A stretch of DNA of 11,109 nucleotides from an uncultured Opitutia bacterium (GTDB lineage: Bacteria > Verrucomicrobiota > Verrucomicrobiia > Opitutales > UBA953). The notes below the pieces were generated by a model, which was not told where the DNA came from, did no database searches, and saw nothing but the letters and a program-made list of their open reading frames with translations. Positions within the stretch are counted from its first letter, which is position 1, and each line of letters begins with the position of its first letter. The DNA lies in the NCBI GenBank assembly GCA_903853185.1, contig CAINSX010000334.1, positions 1 to 11,109 on the forward strand, given 5' to 3'. The position numbers and the translations under genes are program-made. Shown here piece by piece: positions 1-5,700 of this stretch.

Positions 1-95
1 CCGGGCTTGGGTAGTTTCTCCGCGAAAATCTGCCACTGGGCCGGCGAGGTGATAGCGCCCGCCAAGAGCAGGAGAAGGGCGGCGAGGCGGCGCAT
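1..95 (-). CDS. Secreted protein, N-terminal fragment (runs off left edge)
   Basis: Reading the minus strand from the ATG at 95-93 gives an open frame of 31 codons to the window edge. It begins MRRLAALLLLLAGAITSPA: two arginines, a leucine-rich hydrophobic core and small residues, which is a textbook Sec signal peptide with likely cleavage after SPA or nearby. The visible mature part (QWQIFAEKLPKPG) is too short to assign a family. No Shine-Dalgarno sequence precedes the ATG, as for most genes here. It is divergent from the cimA leader region, so promoters for both directions should lie between 96 and about 200. Function unknown; that it is exported is inferred from the signal peptide alone. 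Confidence 0.6.
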   Translation of the reverse strand, partial: MRRLAALLLLLAGAITSPAQWQIFAEKLPKP

Positions 96-202
96 GGGCT
101 GATTAATGGGTGTTTATGGGCCTTTTGGCGAGCATTGACCCGCTTCGGGCTCCTTTGCCTTTGACTCTCCAAGCCTCCGCCCTTGAAGTCAGGGTCCTCG
201 TC

Positions 203-292
203 ATGGAAACCCTGGCCCAGTCTTCGACCTCCCTCCGCTCCGCGGCTGGTCGTGCCATCATTCCGGCGATTATTACCATCATCGGGCTCTAA
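203..292 (+). CDS. Isoleucine-rich leader peptide of cimA (putative attenuator peptide)
   Basis: A 29-codon frame from ATG 203 to TAA 290-292 ends in ...RAIIPAIITIIGL. Six of its last twelve residues are isoleucine (codons at 257, 260, 269, 272, 278 and 281). There is no valine, and its few leucines are scattered. It lies directly upstream of citramalate synthase, whose pathway ends in isoleucine. Control-codon clusters for the end product are the hallmark of leader peptides such as those of ilvGMEDA, ilvBN and leuABCD in enterobacteria. An AGGG at 191-194, eight bases before the ATG, is a plausible weak ribosome-binding site and favours this start. The frame stays open upstream to a GTG at 110, so a longer version of 60 residues cannot be excluded. 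I infer that the peptide acts by ribosome stalling and has no function as a product. Confidence 0.65.
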   Translation: METLAQSSTSLRSAAGRAIIPAIITIIGL

Positions 293-348
293 GCCCGCTG
301 AACGGAACGCCCGACGGGCGACTCCCCGTTCCGCGGCGCCCGGAACGG
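260..348 (+). promoter_or_regulatory. Putative isoleucine transcription attenuator (mutually exclusive hairpins)
   Basis: Four RNA segments can be read directly. Segment 1, TTCCG (261-265), lies inside the Ile codon cluster and can pair with CGGAA of segment 2 (303-307). Segment 2, CGGAACG (303-309), pairs perfectly with CGTTCCG of segment 3 (327-333). Segment 3, CCGTTCCG (326-333), pairs perfectly over 8 bp with segment 4, CGGAACGG (341-348). Small nested hairpins, CGGGCT/AGCCCG (283-297, spanning the leader stop) and CGCCC/GGGCG (308-320), sit between. A ribosome stalled at the Ile codons would mask segment 1 and leave segment 2 free to form 2:3, the antiterminator. A ribosome reaching the stop at 290-292 would crowd segment 2 and allow 3:4, the terminator. 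The pairing is seen in the sequence; the mechanism is inferred from classical attenuators. Confidence 0.6.
326..348 (+). terminator. Attenuator hairpin (segments 3:4), possibly Rho-assisted
   Basis: An 8-bp perfect stem, CCGTTCCG/CGGAACGG, encloses a 7-base loop (334-340). It lies 34 bases downstream of the leader stop and 37 bases before the cimA ATG. It is not followed by a U-run: the next 33 bases (349-381) contain no G and 19 C. A canonical intrinsic terminator is therefore not fully supported; a Rho-dependent or pausing hairpin would fit the C-rich tail better. The same segment 3 is shared with the upstream alternative pairing partner at 303-309. Confidence 0.4.
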
Positions 349-385
349 CCCCCTCCCTTTACACCTCTTTACCACCCACACGACC

Positions 386-1945
386 ATGGCACGCTCCATC
401 GAAATCTATGATACCACCCTCCGCGACGGCTCGCAGGGGCAGGGCATTCATTTCTCCGTCGATGACAAACTGCGCATCGCCGCCGAGCTCGAACGCTTCG
501 GCATGACCTATATCGAAGGCGGCTGGCCGGGCTCCAATCCTCGCGACGTCGAGGTCTTCGCCCGCGCCAAAAAGATCAAGTTCAAGCATGCCAAGCTGGC
601 GGCCTTCGGGTCGACCCGCCGCAAGGGTGTACGCGCCTCTGAAGACGCCCAGGTGCGCGGCCTCCTCGAGGTTGATACCCCTGTCGTCACCATCTACGGC
701 AAGACCTCCGCCCTCCATGTCCGCGAAGTTCTCCGCTGCTCGCCCGAGGAGAATCTCGAGATGATCCGCGACACGGTCGCTTTCCTGAAGTCCCATCGTC
801 GCGAAGTCGTCTACGATTGCGAACACGCGATCGACGGCTGGAAGGAAGATCCGGCTTACGCCATCGCCTCCATGCTCGCCGCCGTCGAAGGTGGTGCCGA
901 CCGCATCGTGCTTTGCGATACCAACGGCGGATCCCTGCCGGCCGAAGTCGCCGCGGCCACCCGCGCCGCCCTCGCCGCGCTGAAGAAGACCCCTGTTGGC
1001 ATCCACACGCACGACGACGCCGGTCTCGGCCTCGCCAACGCCCTTGCTTCGCTCGAAGCCGGCGCCTCCCACGTCCAGGGCACGGTCAACGGCATCGGCG
1101 AGCGCACCGGCAATTGCGACCTCACCGCGGTGATCCCTTGTGCCCAGCTGAAGTTCGGCTGGAAGTGCGTCTCCTCGACCTCACTGAAGGGCCTCGCCGG
1201 CCTCTCGCGTTTCGTCGATGGCGTCGCCAACCTCGCCCCTGATCCGCGTCGTCCGTGGGTCGGTACTGCGGCCTTCGCCCATAAGGGGGGCACGCACGTT
1301 GACGCCGTCCGTAAGTTCTCCGCCGCCTACGAGCATATCGATCCGACCGTCGTCGGTAATGAGCGCACCGTCCTCGTCAGTGACCAGTCCGGCCGCAGCA
1401 ACATCGTCCTTAAGGCGAAGTCCCTCGGTATCGACCTCGACCGCGACAATCCCGCCACCGCCACCGCGCTCGACGAGCTGAAGAAGCTCGAGCACGGCGG
1501 TTGGAGTTTCGAGGACGCCGAAGCCTCGCTCGCGCTGCTGCTCCGTCGTCATATCGGCAAGAGCAAGGCCGCGCCTTTCGAGGTCGCTTCCTACCATGTC
1601 ACCGCGCGCGGCGCCAAGGGCTCGGCTTACTGCGAAGCCGTGGTGCGCCTCAGCATCGCCGGCAAGGAGACCCTCACCGTGGCTGAAGGCGACGGACCGG
1701 TCCACGCCCTCGACCAGGCCCTGCGTTCCGCTCTCGTGAAGTCCTTCCCGAAGCTGGCGAAGGTCAGCCTCGTGGATTACAAGGTCCGCATCCTCGGCGG
1801 TACTGACGGCACCGCGGCCAAGACCCGCGTGGTCATCCGTTCTTCCGACGGCAAGGGCTCATGGGGTACGGTCGGCGTCAGCGAAAACCTCGTCGAAGCC
1901 TCCCTGCAGGCGATCGTCGACGGCTACGCCCACGCGTTGTCCTGA
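386..1945 (+). CDS. cimA: (R)-citramalate synthase
   Basis: This enzyme condenses pyruvate with acetyl-CoA to (R)-citramalate, the first step of the threonine-independent route to 2-oxobutyrate and isoleucine, in the cytoplasm. The 519-residue length fits the long CimA-type branch of the LeuA/homocitrate synthase family. The N-terminal HMGL-like TIM barrel shows DTTLRDGSQ (residues 9-17), the metal-binding HTHDD (207-211), NGIGERTGNCDL (235-246) and AFAHKGGTH (286-294). Residues of about 395-519 form the LeuA-type regulatory dimer domain, where isoleucine feedback inhibition is expected. The ATG at 386 is chosen because the conserved family N-terminus begins there. No Shine-Dalgarno sequence precedes it, only a C-rich, G-free leader. 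The Ile-rich leader peptide upstream suggests attenuation control by isoleucine. 2-isopropylmalate synthase is the main alternative, but the GWPGSNPRD segment (46-54) and the length favour CimA. Confidence 0.9.
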   Translation: MARSIEIYDTTLRDGSQGQGIHFSVDDKLRIAAELERFGMTYIEGGWPGSNPRDVEVFARAKKIKFKHAKLAAFGSTRRKGVRASEDAQVRGLLEVDTPVVTIYGKTSALHVREVLRCSPEENLEMIRDTVAFLKSHRREVVYDCEHAIDGWKEDPAYAIASMLAAVEGGADRIVLCDTNGGSLPAEVAAATRAALAALKKTPVGIHTHDDAGLGLANALASLEAGASHVQGTVNGIGERTGNCDLTAVIPCAQLKFGWKCVSSTSLKGLAGLSRFVDGVANLAPDPRRPWVGTAAFAHKGGTHVDAVRKFSAAYEHIDPTVVGNERTVLVSDQSGRSNIVLKAKSLGIDLDRDNPATATALDELKKLEHGGWSFEDAEASLALLLRRHIGKSKAAPFEVASYHVTARGAKGSAYCEAVVRLSIAGKETLTVAEGDGPVHALDQALRSALVKSFPKLAKVSLVDYKVRILGGTDGTAAKTRVVIRSSDGKGSWGTVGVSENLVEASLQAIVDGYAHALS

Positions 1946-1961
1946 ACTACCGGCTGACGCG

Positions 1962-1989
1962 TTGACTGCCTGCAAAGGCGGGGTAGAAA
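1962..1989 (+). promoter_or_regulatory. Candidate sigma-70-like promoter of the hydrolase gene
   Basis: TTGACT (1962-1967) and TAGAAA (1984-1989) are separated by 16 bases. The predicted start point near 1996 would leave only about 12 untranslated bases before the ATG at 2008. This would explain the absence of a Shine-Dalgarno sequence. The -10 match is imperfect, so this is a candidate only. Confidence 0.35.
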
Positions 1990-2003
1990 CTTTCTATCCC
2001 GCC
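1977..2003 (+). terminator. Strong hairpin between cimA and the hydrolase
   Basis: GGCGGGGTAGAA (1977-1988) pairs with TTCTATCCCGCC (1992-2003) over 12 bp with one G-U pair and a 3-base loop. It is followed by CTTT and, at once, the ATG of the next gene at 2008. It begins 32 bases after the cimA stop, so it can act as the cimA terminator, although the U-tract is very short. If it is transcribed into the hydrolase mRNA instead, it would hinder ribosome access to that start codon. Confidence 0.5.
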
Positions 2004-2007
2004 CTTT

Positions 2008-3030
2008 ATGCGTCCGCTTCTCCTGACCCTTGCGGCTGCGTCCGTCTTCGCTGCCGACACTTCCAAACTGCGCATCGGCGAGCTGGCTAAGGCTGGCGAG
2101 GCGATGGAGGTCGCCAACGTCCCCGCGCTTGCCGCCGAAGCCTACGCTCGCCCGCACACGACGGAGGTGCCAAGCCCCGTCTATCGGCTGAGCGACATCT
2201 CCTTCCTCGGTGCTGAGCGCAAGGAGAAGCTCGACCTTTATTTTCCGTCCGGCGCTTTGAGTGCCGATCGCCCCAACCGCGCGGCCGTGGTCTTCATCCA
2301 TGGCGGCGGTTTCACCGGTGGCGATAAGGCGGAATACCGATCGGCCAGCGTGAGCGCCGATCTATGCCGTGCGGGCTACGTCGTCGTGAGCTGCAACTAC
2401 GTACTGGGCTCCAAGACGAAGGAAGGCGTCTGGCCACAGAATATCGCCGATTGCCGCAACGCCGTCCGCTGGGTGCGCGCCCATGCGAAGGAACTCGGCG
2501 TCGATCCGGCGCGCATCGCCGTCGGCGGCGGTTCCGCGGGTGGCTACCTCGCTCTGATGGTCGGCCTTTCCGACGACCGGACCGGCCCTGGCGGGGACCC
2601 AGCTGCGAAGATTTCGGCCAAGGTTTCTGGGGTGATCGACATGTATGGCGTCATCAACTTCGCTAAGCACGGCAAGGGCGAAGTCCCGGGCGTCTCCGCC
2701 GAGGCGCAGCAGGCCTATCTGCCGACGTATCAGGCCGACATGCGGGATCCGCCCGTGCTCATCCTGCATGGCACGGCGGACACCACGGTCGATATTTCTG
2801 AATCGGACGAACTGGCCGCGGCCTTGGTGGTCGCGAAACTGCGCTTCGACTATATCCGCGTCACGGACGCCCCGCACACCTTCGACCTGCACCCGAAGGG
2901 CAAGGGTTGGAAGCGCGATCGCATCGATTACGATACCACTGGCGTCCCTGGTATGGGCAAGGATTCAAGCGATAAAGCGGACGTGACAGCGCCGACGCTC
3001 GAGTTCCTTTCTCGGACGATTGGGAAGTAA
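2008..3030 (+). CDS. Secreted alpha/beta hydrolase (esterase, BD-FAE / HSL-like)
   Basis: This is a predicted serine hydrolase exported by Sec: the N-terminus MRPLLLTLAAASVFA is a signal peptide with likely cleavage near residue 16. The fold is visible as the oxyanion-hole motif HGGGF (98-102), the nucleophile elbow GGGSAGG with Ser176, HGTAD with the acid Asp258, and the catalytic His290 in APHTF. Members of this group (Bd-FAE, acetylxylan and feruloyl esterases, carboxylesterases) deacylate plant or algal polysaccharides and small esters. The 340-residue length is normal; a specific substrate cannot be read from the sequence. The gene follows cimA by 62 bases, separated by a strong hairpin and a promoter-like element, so it is probably transcribed on its own and is unrelated to isoleucine synthesis. 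It converges with the NYN gene, with only three bases between the two stop codons. Confidence 0.85.
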   Translation: MRPLLLTLAAASVFAADTSKLRIGELAKAGEAMEVANVPALAAEAYARPHTTEVPSPVYRLSDISFLGAERKEKLDLYFPSGALSADRPNRAAVVFIHGGGFTGGDKAEYRSASVSADLCRAGYVVVSCNYVLGSKTKEGVWPQNIADCRNAVRWVRAHAKELGVDPARIAVGGGSAGGYLALMVGLSDDRTGPGGDPAAKISAKVSGVIDMYGVINFAKHGKGEVPGVSAEAQQAYLPTYQADMRDPPVLILHGTADTTVDISESDELAAALVVAKLRFDYIRVTDAPHTFDLHPKGKGWKRDRIDYDTTGVPGMGKDSSDKADVTAPTLEFLSRTIGK

Positions 3031-3033
3031 GGC

Positions 3034-4206
3034 TTACTCCTTCAGGCGTGCCATCACCGTCGAGCCCTGTAGCTGGACGTCGAAGCGTCCGGTGTCCTCG
3101 AGCATGCGGTAGAACTTCGCGTAGCGCGGGGCGTTGGCTTCGAGTCCAGGGTGTTCCTGAAGCAGGAACTTCTTGATGACTTCGACCTTCAGCCATTCGC
3201 CTTCGGGCGCGAGGCCCGTGGCGACGTCGACGAGCGCGTCGATGATGTCCTGGCGCTGTTGCAACTGGGCGCGGCGTTGGTCGGCCTCGGCCTTCCCTTG
3301 GGCCTGCTGGGCGGACGAGAGGTTCGGGCGGTCGCGGTAATCTTGGCCGGAGTTGTCCGGCGCCGGGCGGGCCTCGCGCGGGGCTCGCGGTTCACGGGCC
3401 TGGCGCGGTTCCCTTTGCGGGCGTTCCGGACGCGGTTCACGGGCTTCGCGCCGGGGGCCGGCCTCACGCGGCGGACGCGGGGCGTCGGCGAAGCGGAGTT
3501 CAGGGAGCATCTTCTCGAACTGATCGAGCAGGGCACCGACATCCTTGTTCGTCTTCGGCGTGAGCGCACGGAGCGCCTGCGCGAGGAGCCCGAGGGCGAT
3601 GCGAGGGTCGGACTTCGCCGCCTGCTCATTATCCATGCGTTCGCGCAGTTCGGAAAGGTTCAGGTAATGGTGGGCCGTGGAACGGAGGGCCTTGTGGGTA
3701 CGTTCACCCATCACAATGATGCGGACGCCGAGGCGCTTGGCGTCCTCGACCACCGGCGTGAAATCGCTGTCGTTCGTGACGAAGATAAGGGTCGTGGGCG
3801 GATTGGCCCCTGCCATTAGCTTCACGGCGTCGATCGTCAGGCGCATATCGGCCGCGTTCTTGCCGGGCGTGTAGCTGCGCTGGTCGACGAGATTGAGCTC
3901 AGGCCAATCCTGGGCGGCGGCTCGCCATCCGCTGAGGCGACCGTTGAAGTCGCCGTAGGCGCGGGCGGCGGAGATCTCTGTCTCGCCGATGAAGCGGCGC
4001 AGGGTGGGGAGATGCTGGTGCGAAACGTTGTCTGCGTCGATCAGTACGCCGATGCGCTGGTTGGGCTGGGCCTTGGCGGCTTCGGGCGTCGAGGTGGAGG
4101 CGGCGTCGGCCTGGCGACGGGCCGGCTTGACGGCGCGTCGGGCGGAAGGCTTGGCGGAGCGGCCGCGGACGGGAGCGGCGGCTTTCTTGGACTTGGGTCT
4201 GGGCAC
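3034..4206 (-). CDS. NYN-domain putative ribonuclease with OST-HTH/LOTUS-like domain
   Basis: This is a predicted RNA-acting protein of the NYN (PIN-like) family. From the GTG at 4206-4204 it has 390 residues. Residues 1-50 are a basic Lys/Arg/Ala/Pro tail resembling histone H1. Residues of about 51-180 are the NYN domain, with acidic motifs IDADN (Asp57, Asp59), KNAADM (Asp120) and TNDSDF (Asp136, Asp138), which would form the metal-binding nuclease site. Residues of about 225-275 are an Arg/Pro/Glu-rich low-complexity linker. Residues of about 315-390 resemble an OST-HTH/LOTUS RNA-binding domain. This domain pair is known from bacterial NYN proteins and eukaryotic MARF1; substrates in bacteria are mostly unknown. 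An in-frame TTG at 4287 would add 27 residues without recognisable character. I prefer the GTG because the basic tail begins there, but no good ribosome-binding site decides it. Confidence 0.8.
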   Translation of the reverse strand: MPRPKSKKAAAPVRGRSAKPSARRAVKPARRQADAASTSTPEAAKAQPNQRIGVLIDADNVSHQHLPTLRRFIGETEISAARAYGDFNGRLSGWRAAAQDWPELNLVDQRSYTPGKNAADMRLTIDAVKLMAGANPPTTLIFVTNDSDFTPVVEDAKRLGVRIIVMGERTHKALRSTAHHYLNLSELRERMDNEQAAKSDPRIALGLLAQALRALTPKTNKDVGALLDQFEKMLPELRFADAPRPPREAGPRREAREPRPERPQREPRQAREPRAPREARPAPDNSGQDYRDRPNLSSAQQAQGKAEADQRRAQLQQRQDIIDALVDVATGLAPEGEWLKVEVIKKFLLQEHPGLEANAPRYAKFYRMLEDTGRFDVQLQGSTVMARLKE

Positions 4207-4285
4207 GGCGGAAAAGGTCCCTATCCGTGCGACGAAACCCTCGCCGCTACAATGCGAAACGCCACCGGTGCTCCGGAGCGTCGGC

Positions 4286-4305
4286 AAACTATCGGTAAAC
4301 TATCG
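4286..4305. repeat. 9-bp direct repeat in the divergent promoter region (operator candidate)
   Basis: AAACTATCG occurs at 4286-4294 and again at 4297-4305, a period of 11 bases, about one helical turn. It lies in the short AT-rich island between the NYN gene and the divergent secreted-protein gene. Same-face spacing of tandem half-sites is typical of transcription-factor operators. The factor is unknown. Confidence 0.45.
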
Positions 4306-4309
4306 TCAT

Positions 4310-4315
4310 ATTTTA
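4310..4315 (-). promoter_or_regulatory. Candidate -10 element for the NYN gene
   Basis: On the minus strand this reads TAAAAT (five of six matches to TATAAT), in the most AT-rich part of the window. Transcription would start near 4303, inside the direct repeat 4286-4305, so a protein bound there could block initiation. No convincing -35 box is seen, so support is limited. On the plus strand, TTGGAA (4317-4322) and TTAAAA (4342-4347) are a weak candidate pair for the divergent gene, with a long 19-base spacer. Confidence 0.3.
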
Positions 4316-4351
4316 TTTGGAACTTTCCGTTTAGCCTGTTGTTAAAAACTT

Positions 4352-5518
4352 GTGAATCAATGCCTCCCTCGCTCCCTCGGCCTTTTGGCCGCCGTTTGCT
4401 GGGGGGTCGTCGTCGGGGCGGTCGTGGAGCCGGTGGAGCCTGTCCTGACCAGTAAGGCAGGGCCTTGGGGGCAGCTTGAATCCCGGACGGTCTATCTCGA
4501 GCCGCCGGAAGGCCTGCTGGCCGTCGTGGCCAAGCCGAGCACGGTGACCCGTTGGACCTTCGAGCAGGCCACGGTGCATGCCGTCCGCGAGACGCTCGTG
4601 AAGGCCAGGGTGCCGGAAGCCGTGATCGAGCGCCTCTTCAGCCCCGTGCGGTTCGTCGCCAGCGGTAACAGCATCGTGCTGCTGCCTGAGGTCGAGGATC
4701 TCGCAGCCTTGAGCCAGGAGTCCCGGAGTGCCCTCTACCTCGAGCTGGCGAAGCATGCCGCCAACGAATACCAGCGCGACCCGGTGTTCATCCTCGGCGG
4801 AGACGTGGACGACTGGATGCAAGGCGCCTCGCTCACGCCGACCCAGCAGGCCCTTTTTCGTCGCCTCCTCTGGAAGCGTGGTGGCGCCACGGTCTTCAGT
4901 GATGTCCAGGCCCTGCTAAGCTTGGCCAAGACGCCAGAAGAGGTGAGCGCGGTCTTCCGCTCCATCACCCGCGTGCGTAGTTTGGTCGTGGAACTGCGGC
5001 TGCCGCTGAATACGGACCGGCAGGCCTTCATCGACTATTGGTCGGCCGGTCAGACCGATGCGCCTCGATTGGCCTTCATCAAGGCAATCACCCAGCGCCG
5101 GGCCAAGCAGACAGTCGACATCACGCACTTCCTGCCTTCCATCATCCGTCAGCGTGCCTACACCTTTCCGGAGATGGATCTCGGGCTGAAGGGACGTTTC
5201 CCGGACTGCCACTGGACGTCGCTCAATTTCTTTAATCTCACCCCTAAGGATGTCTATCTGGACACCAAGCTGGCGGCTGACCACCTGCTAAAGGATTACG
5301 CGGTGGTCGATGCGCCTTACCATTTTGGCGACGTGCTTTGCTTTCTGGACGAAGGCGAAGGCCTGCACACCTGCGTGCATATCGCCGACGACATCGTGCT
5401 CACCAAGAACGGTGATAGCATCCTGGCGCCATGGGCTCTGATGCAGCTCAAGGACGTCGATTCGATCTACCGCCGGTCGCCGAACACGCGAATCCAGGGC
5501 TATCGCCTCAAAAAATAG
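4352..5518 (+). CDS. Secreted protein of unknown family, possible NlpC/P60-like C-terminus
   Basis: I do not recognise the family. The 388-residue product starts at GTG 4352. It has a signal peptide: a short N-region with Arg7, then a hydrophobic core from Leu9 to about Val25. Residues 45-265 are mixed alpha/beta with no motif I can name. The C-terminal part contains FPDCHWTSLNFF (Cys286), then HFGDVLCFLDEGEGLH (334-339) and VHIADDIVLTKNG (342-354). A Cys-containing helix followed by a GD(V/L)xxF strand and a His-bearing strand (here His339) is the order of catalytic elements in NlpC/P60-like cysteine peptidases, so a cell-wall or amide hydrolase role is conceivable but unproven. The gene is divergent from the NYN gene. 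Its last two lysine codons and stop overlap, on the opposite strand, the U-tract expected downstream of tRNA-Arg. Confidence 0.75.
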   Translation: MNQCLPRSLGLLAAVCWGVVVGAVVEPVEPVLTSKAGPWGQLESRTVYLEPPEGLLAVVAKPSTVTRWTFEQATVHAVRETLVKARVPEAVIERLFSPVRFVASGNSIVLLPEVEDLAALSQESRSALYLELAKHAANEYQRDPVFILGGDVDDWMQGASLTPTQQALFRRLLWKRGGATVFSDVQALLSLAKTPEEVSAVFRSITRVRSLVVELRLPLNTDRQAFIDYWSAGQTDAPRLAFIKAITQRRAKQTVDITHFLPSIIRQRAYTFPEMDLGLKGRFPDCHWTSLNFFNLTPKDVYLDTKLAADHLLKDYAVVDAPYHFGDVLCFLDEGEGLHTCVHIADDIVLTKNGDSILAPWALMQLKDVDSIYRRSPNTRIQGYRLKK

Positions 5519-5531
5519 TCCGCGGTCCGCG
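5510..5531 (-). terminator. Possible intrinsic terminator of tRNA-Arg
   Basis: On the minus strand, five bases past the 3' end of the tRNA, CGCG-GAC-CGCG (5531-5521) forms a short all-GC hairpin, followed after five bases by a run of six T (5515-5510). The stem is only 4 bp, so efficiency is uncertain. The T-run is the complement of the terminal Lys-Lys codons of the convergent protein gene. Confidence 0.35.
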
Positions 5532-5535
5532 TCGC

Positions 5536-5607
5536 TGTCCCCGGCGGGAATCGAACCCACATCCTCGGTTTAGGAAACCAATGTTCTATCCGTTGAACTA
5601 CGGGAAC
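5536..5607 (-). tRNA. tRNA-Arg (anticodon CCT)
   Basis: The minus strand folds into a complete 72-base cloverleaf. The acceptor stem is GTTCCCG/CGGGGAC (one G-U pair), the D-stem GTTC/GAAC with GG in the loop, the anticodon stem TTGGT/ACCGA with loop TTCCTAA, and the T-stem GTGGG/CCCGC with loop TTCGATT. The anticodon CCT (plus strand 5572-5574) reads the rare arginine codon AGG. The discriminator base is A and CCA is not encoded, so it must be added by the nucleotidyltransferase. The gene stands alone. No attachment-site duplication of its 3' end is visible in the window. Confidence 0.93.
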
Positions 5608-5643
5608 GCGGAGGGTAGTAAGCCGGGGCGGGGCAGGGCGGGC

Positions 5644-5693
5644 AAGCCCGCATCGGCGGGGTGGGCTTGACTCCCCGGCGTTTGGGCTAACTT
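5644..5693 (+). promoter_or_regulatory. Candidate terC promoter with overlapping hairpin
   Basis: TTGACT (5667-5672) lies 34 bases before the terC ATG and TAACTT (5688-5693) lies 8-13 bases before it. The 15-base spacer is short. If used, transcription would begin at or next to the start codon, giving a leaderless message. The -35 box overlaps the right arm of an inverted repeat, AAGCCC (5644-5649)/GGGCTT (5663-5668), with an inner CCCGC/GCGGG pairing (5647-5660). The inverted repeat could be an operator. No yybP-ykoY manganese riboswitch fits in the 93 bases between tRNA and terC. Confidence 0.35.
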
Positions 5694-5700
5694 CAAGGGC

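Noticed and set aside
110..202. Upstream extension of the leader frame (from GTG 110 or ATG 116).
   Set aside because: The frame is open, but no ribosome-binding site precedes it and the added residues show no feature. The ATG at 203 has an AGGG and gives a typical leader length.
359..1072. Long minus-strand open frame opposite cimA, and similar long antisense frames opposite terC (5704-6273) and the ABC gene (7273-8847).
   Set aside because: They mirror the codon structure of strongly supported genes in GC-rich DNA, and their predicted proteins are Asp/Gly/Arg-rich with no recognisable domain.
3026..3038. AGTAA-GGC-TTACT palindrome containing both convergent stop codons as a bidirectional terminator.
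   Set aside because: The stem is only 5 bp, AT-rich and without a T-run. It is explained by two TAA stops facing each other.
5536..5607. tRNA-Arg as an integration site for a genomic island.
   Set aside because: No integrase gene, no repeat of the tRNA 3' end and no composition change in flanking genes within the window.
5431..5670. Open frame reading through the tRNA antisense strand (contains RRESNPHPRF).
   Set aside because: This is the familiar translation of the antisense of a tRNA T-arm and anticodon arm, a common false gene.
5608..5700. Manganese (yybP-ykoY) riboswitch expected before some terC genes.
   Set aside because: Only 93 bases separate the tRNA from terC, and I see neither the conserved yybP-ykoY loops nor room for them. 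A simple inverted repeat is present instead.
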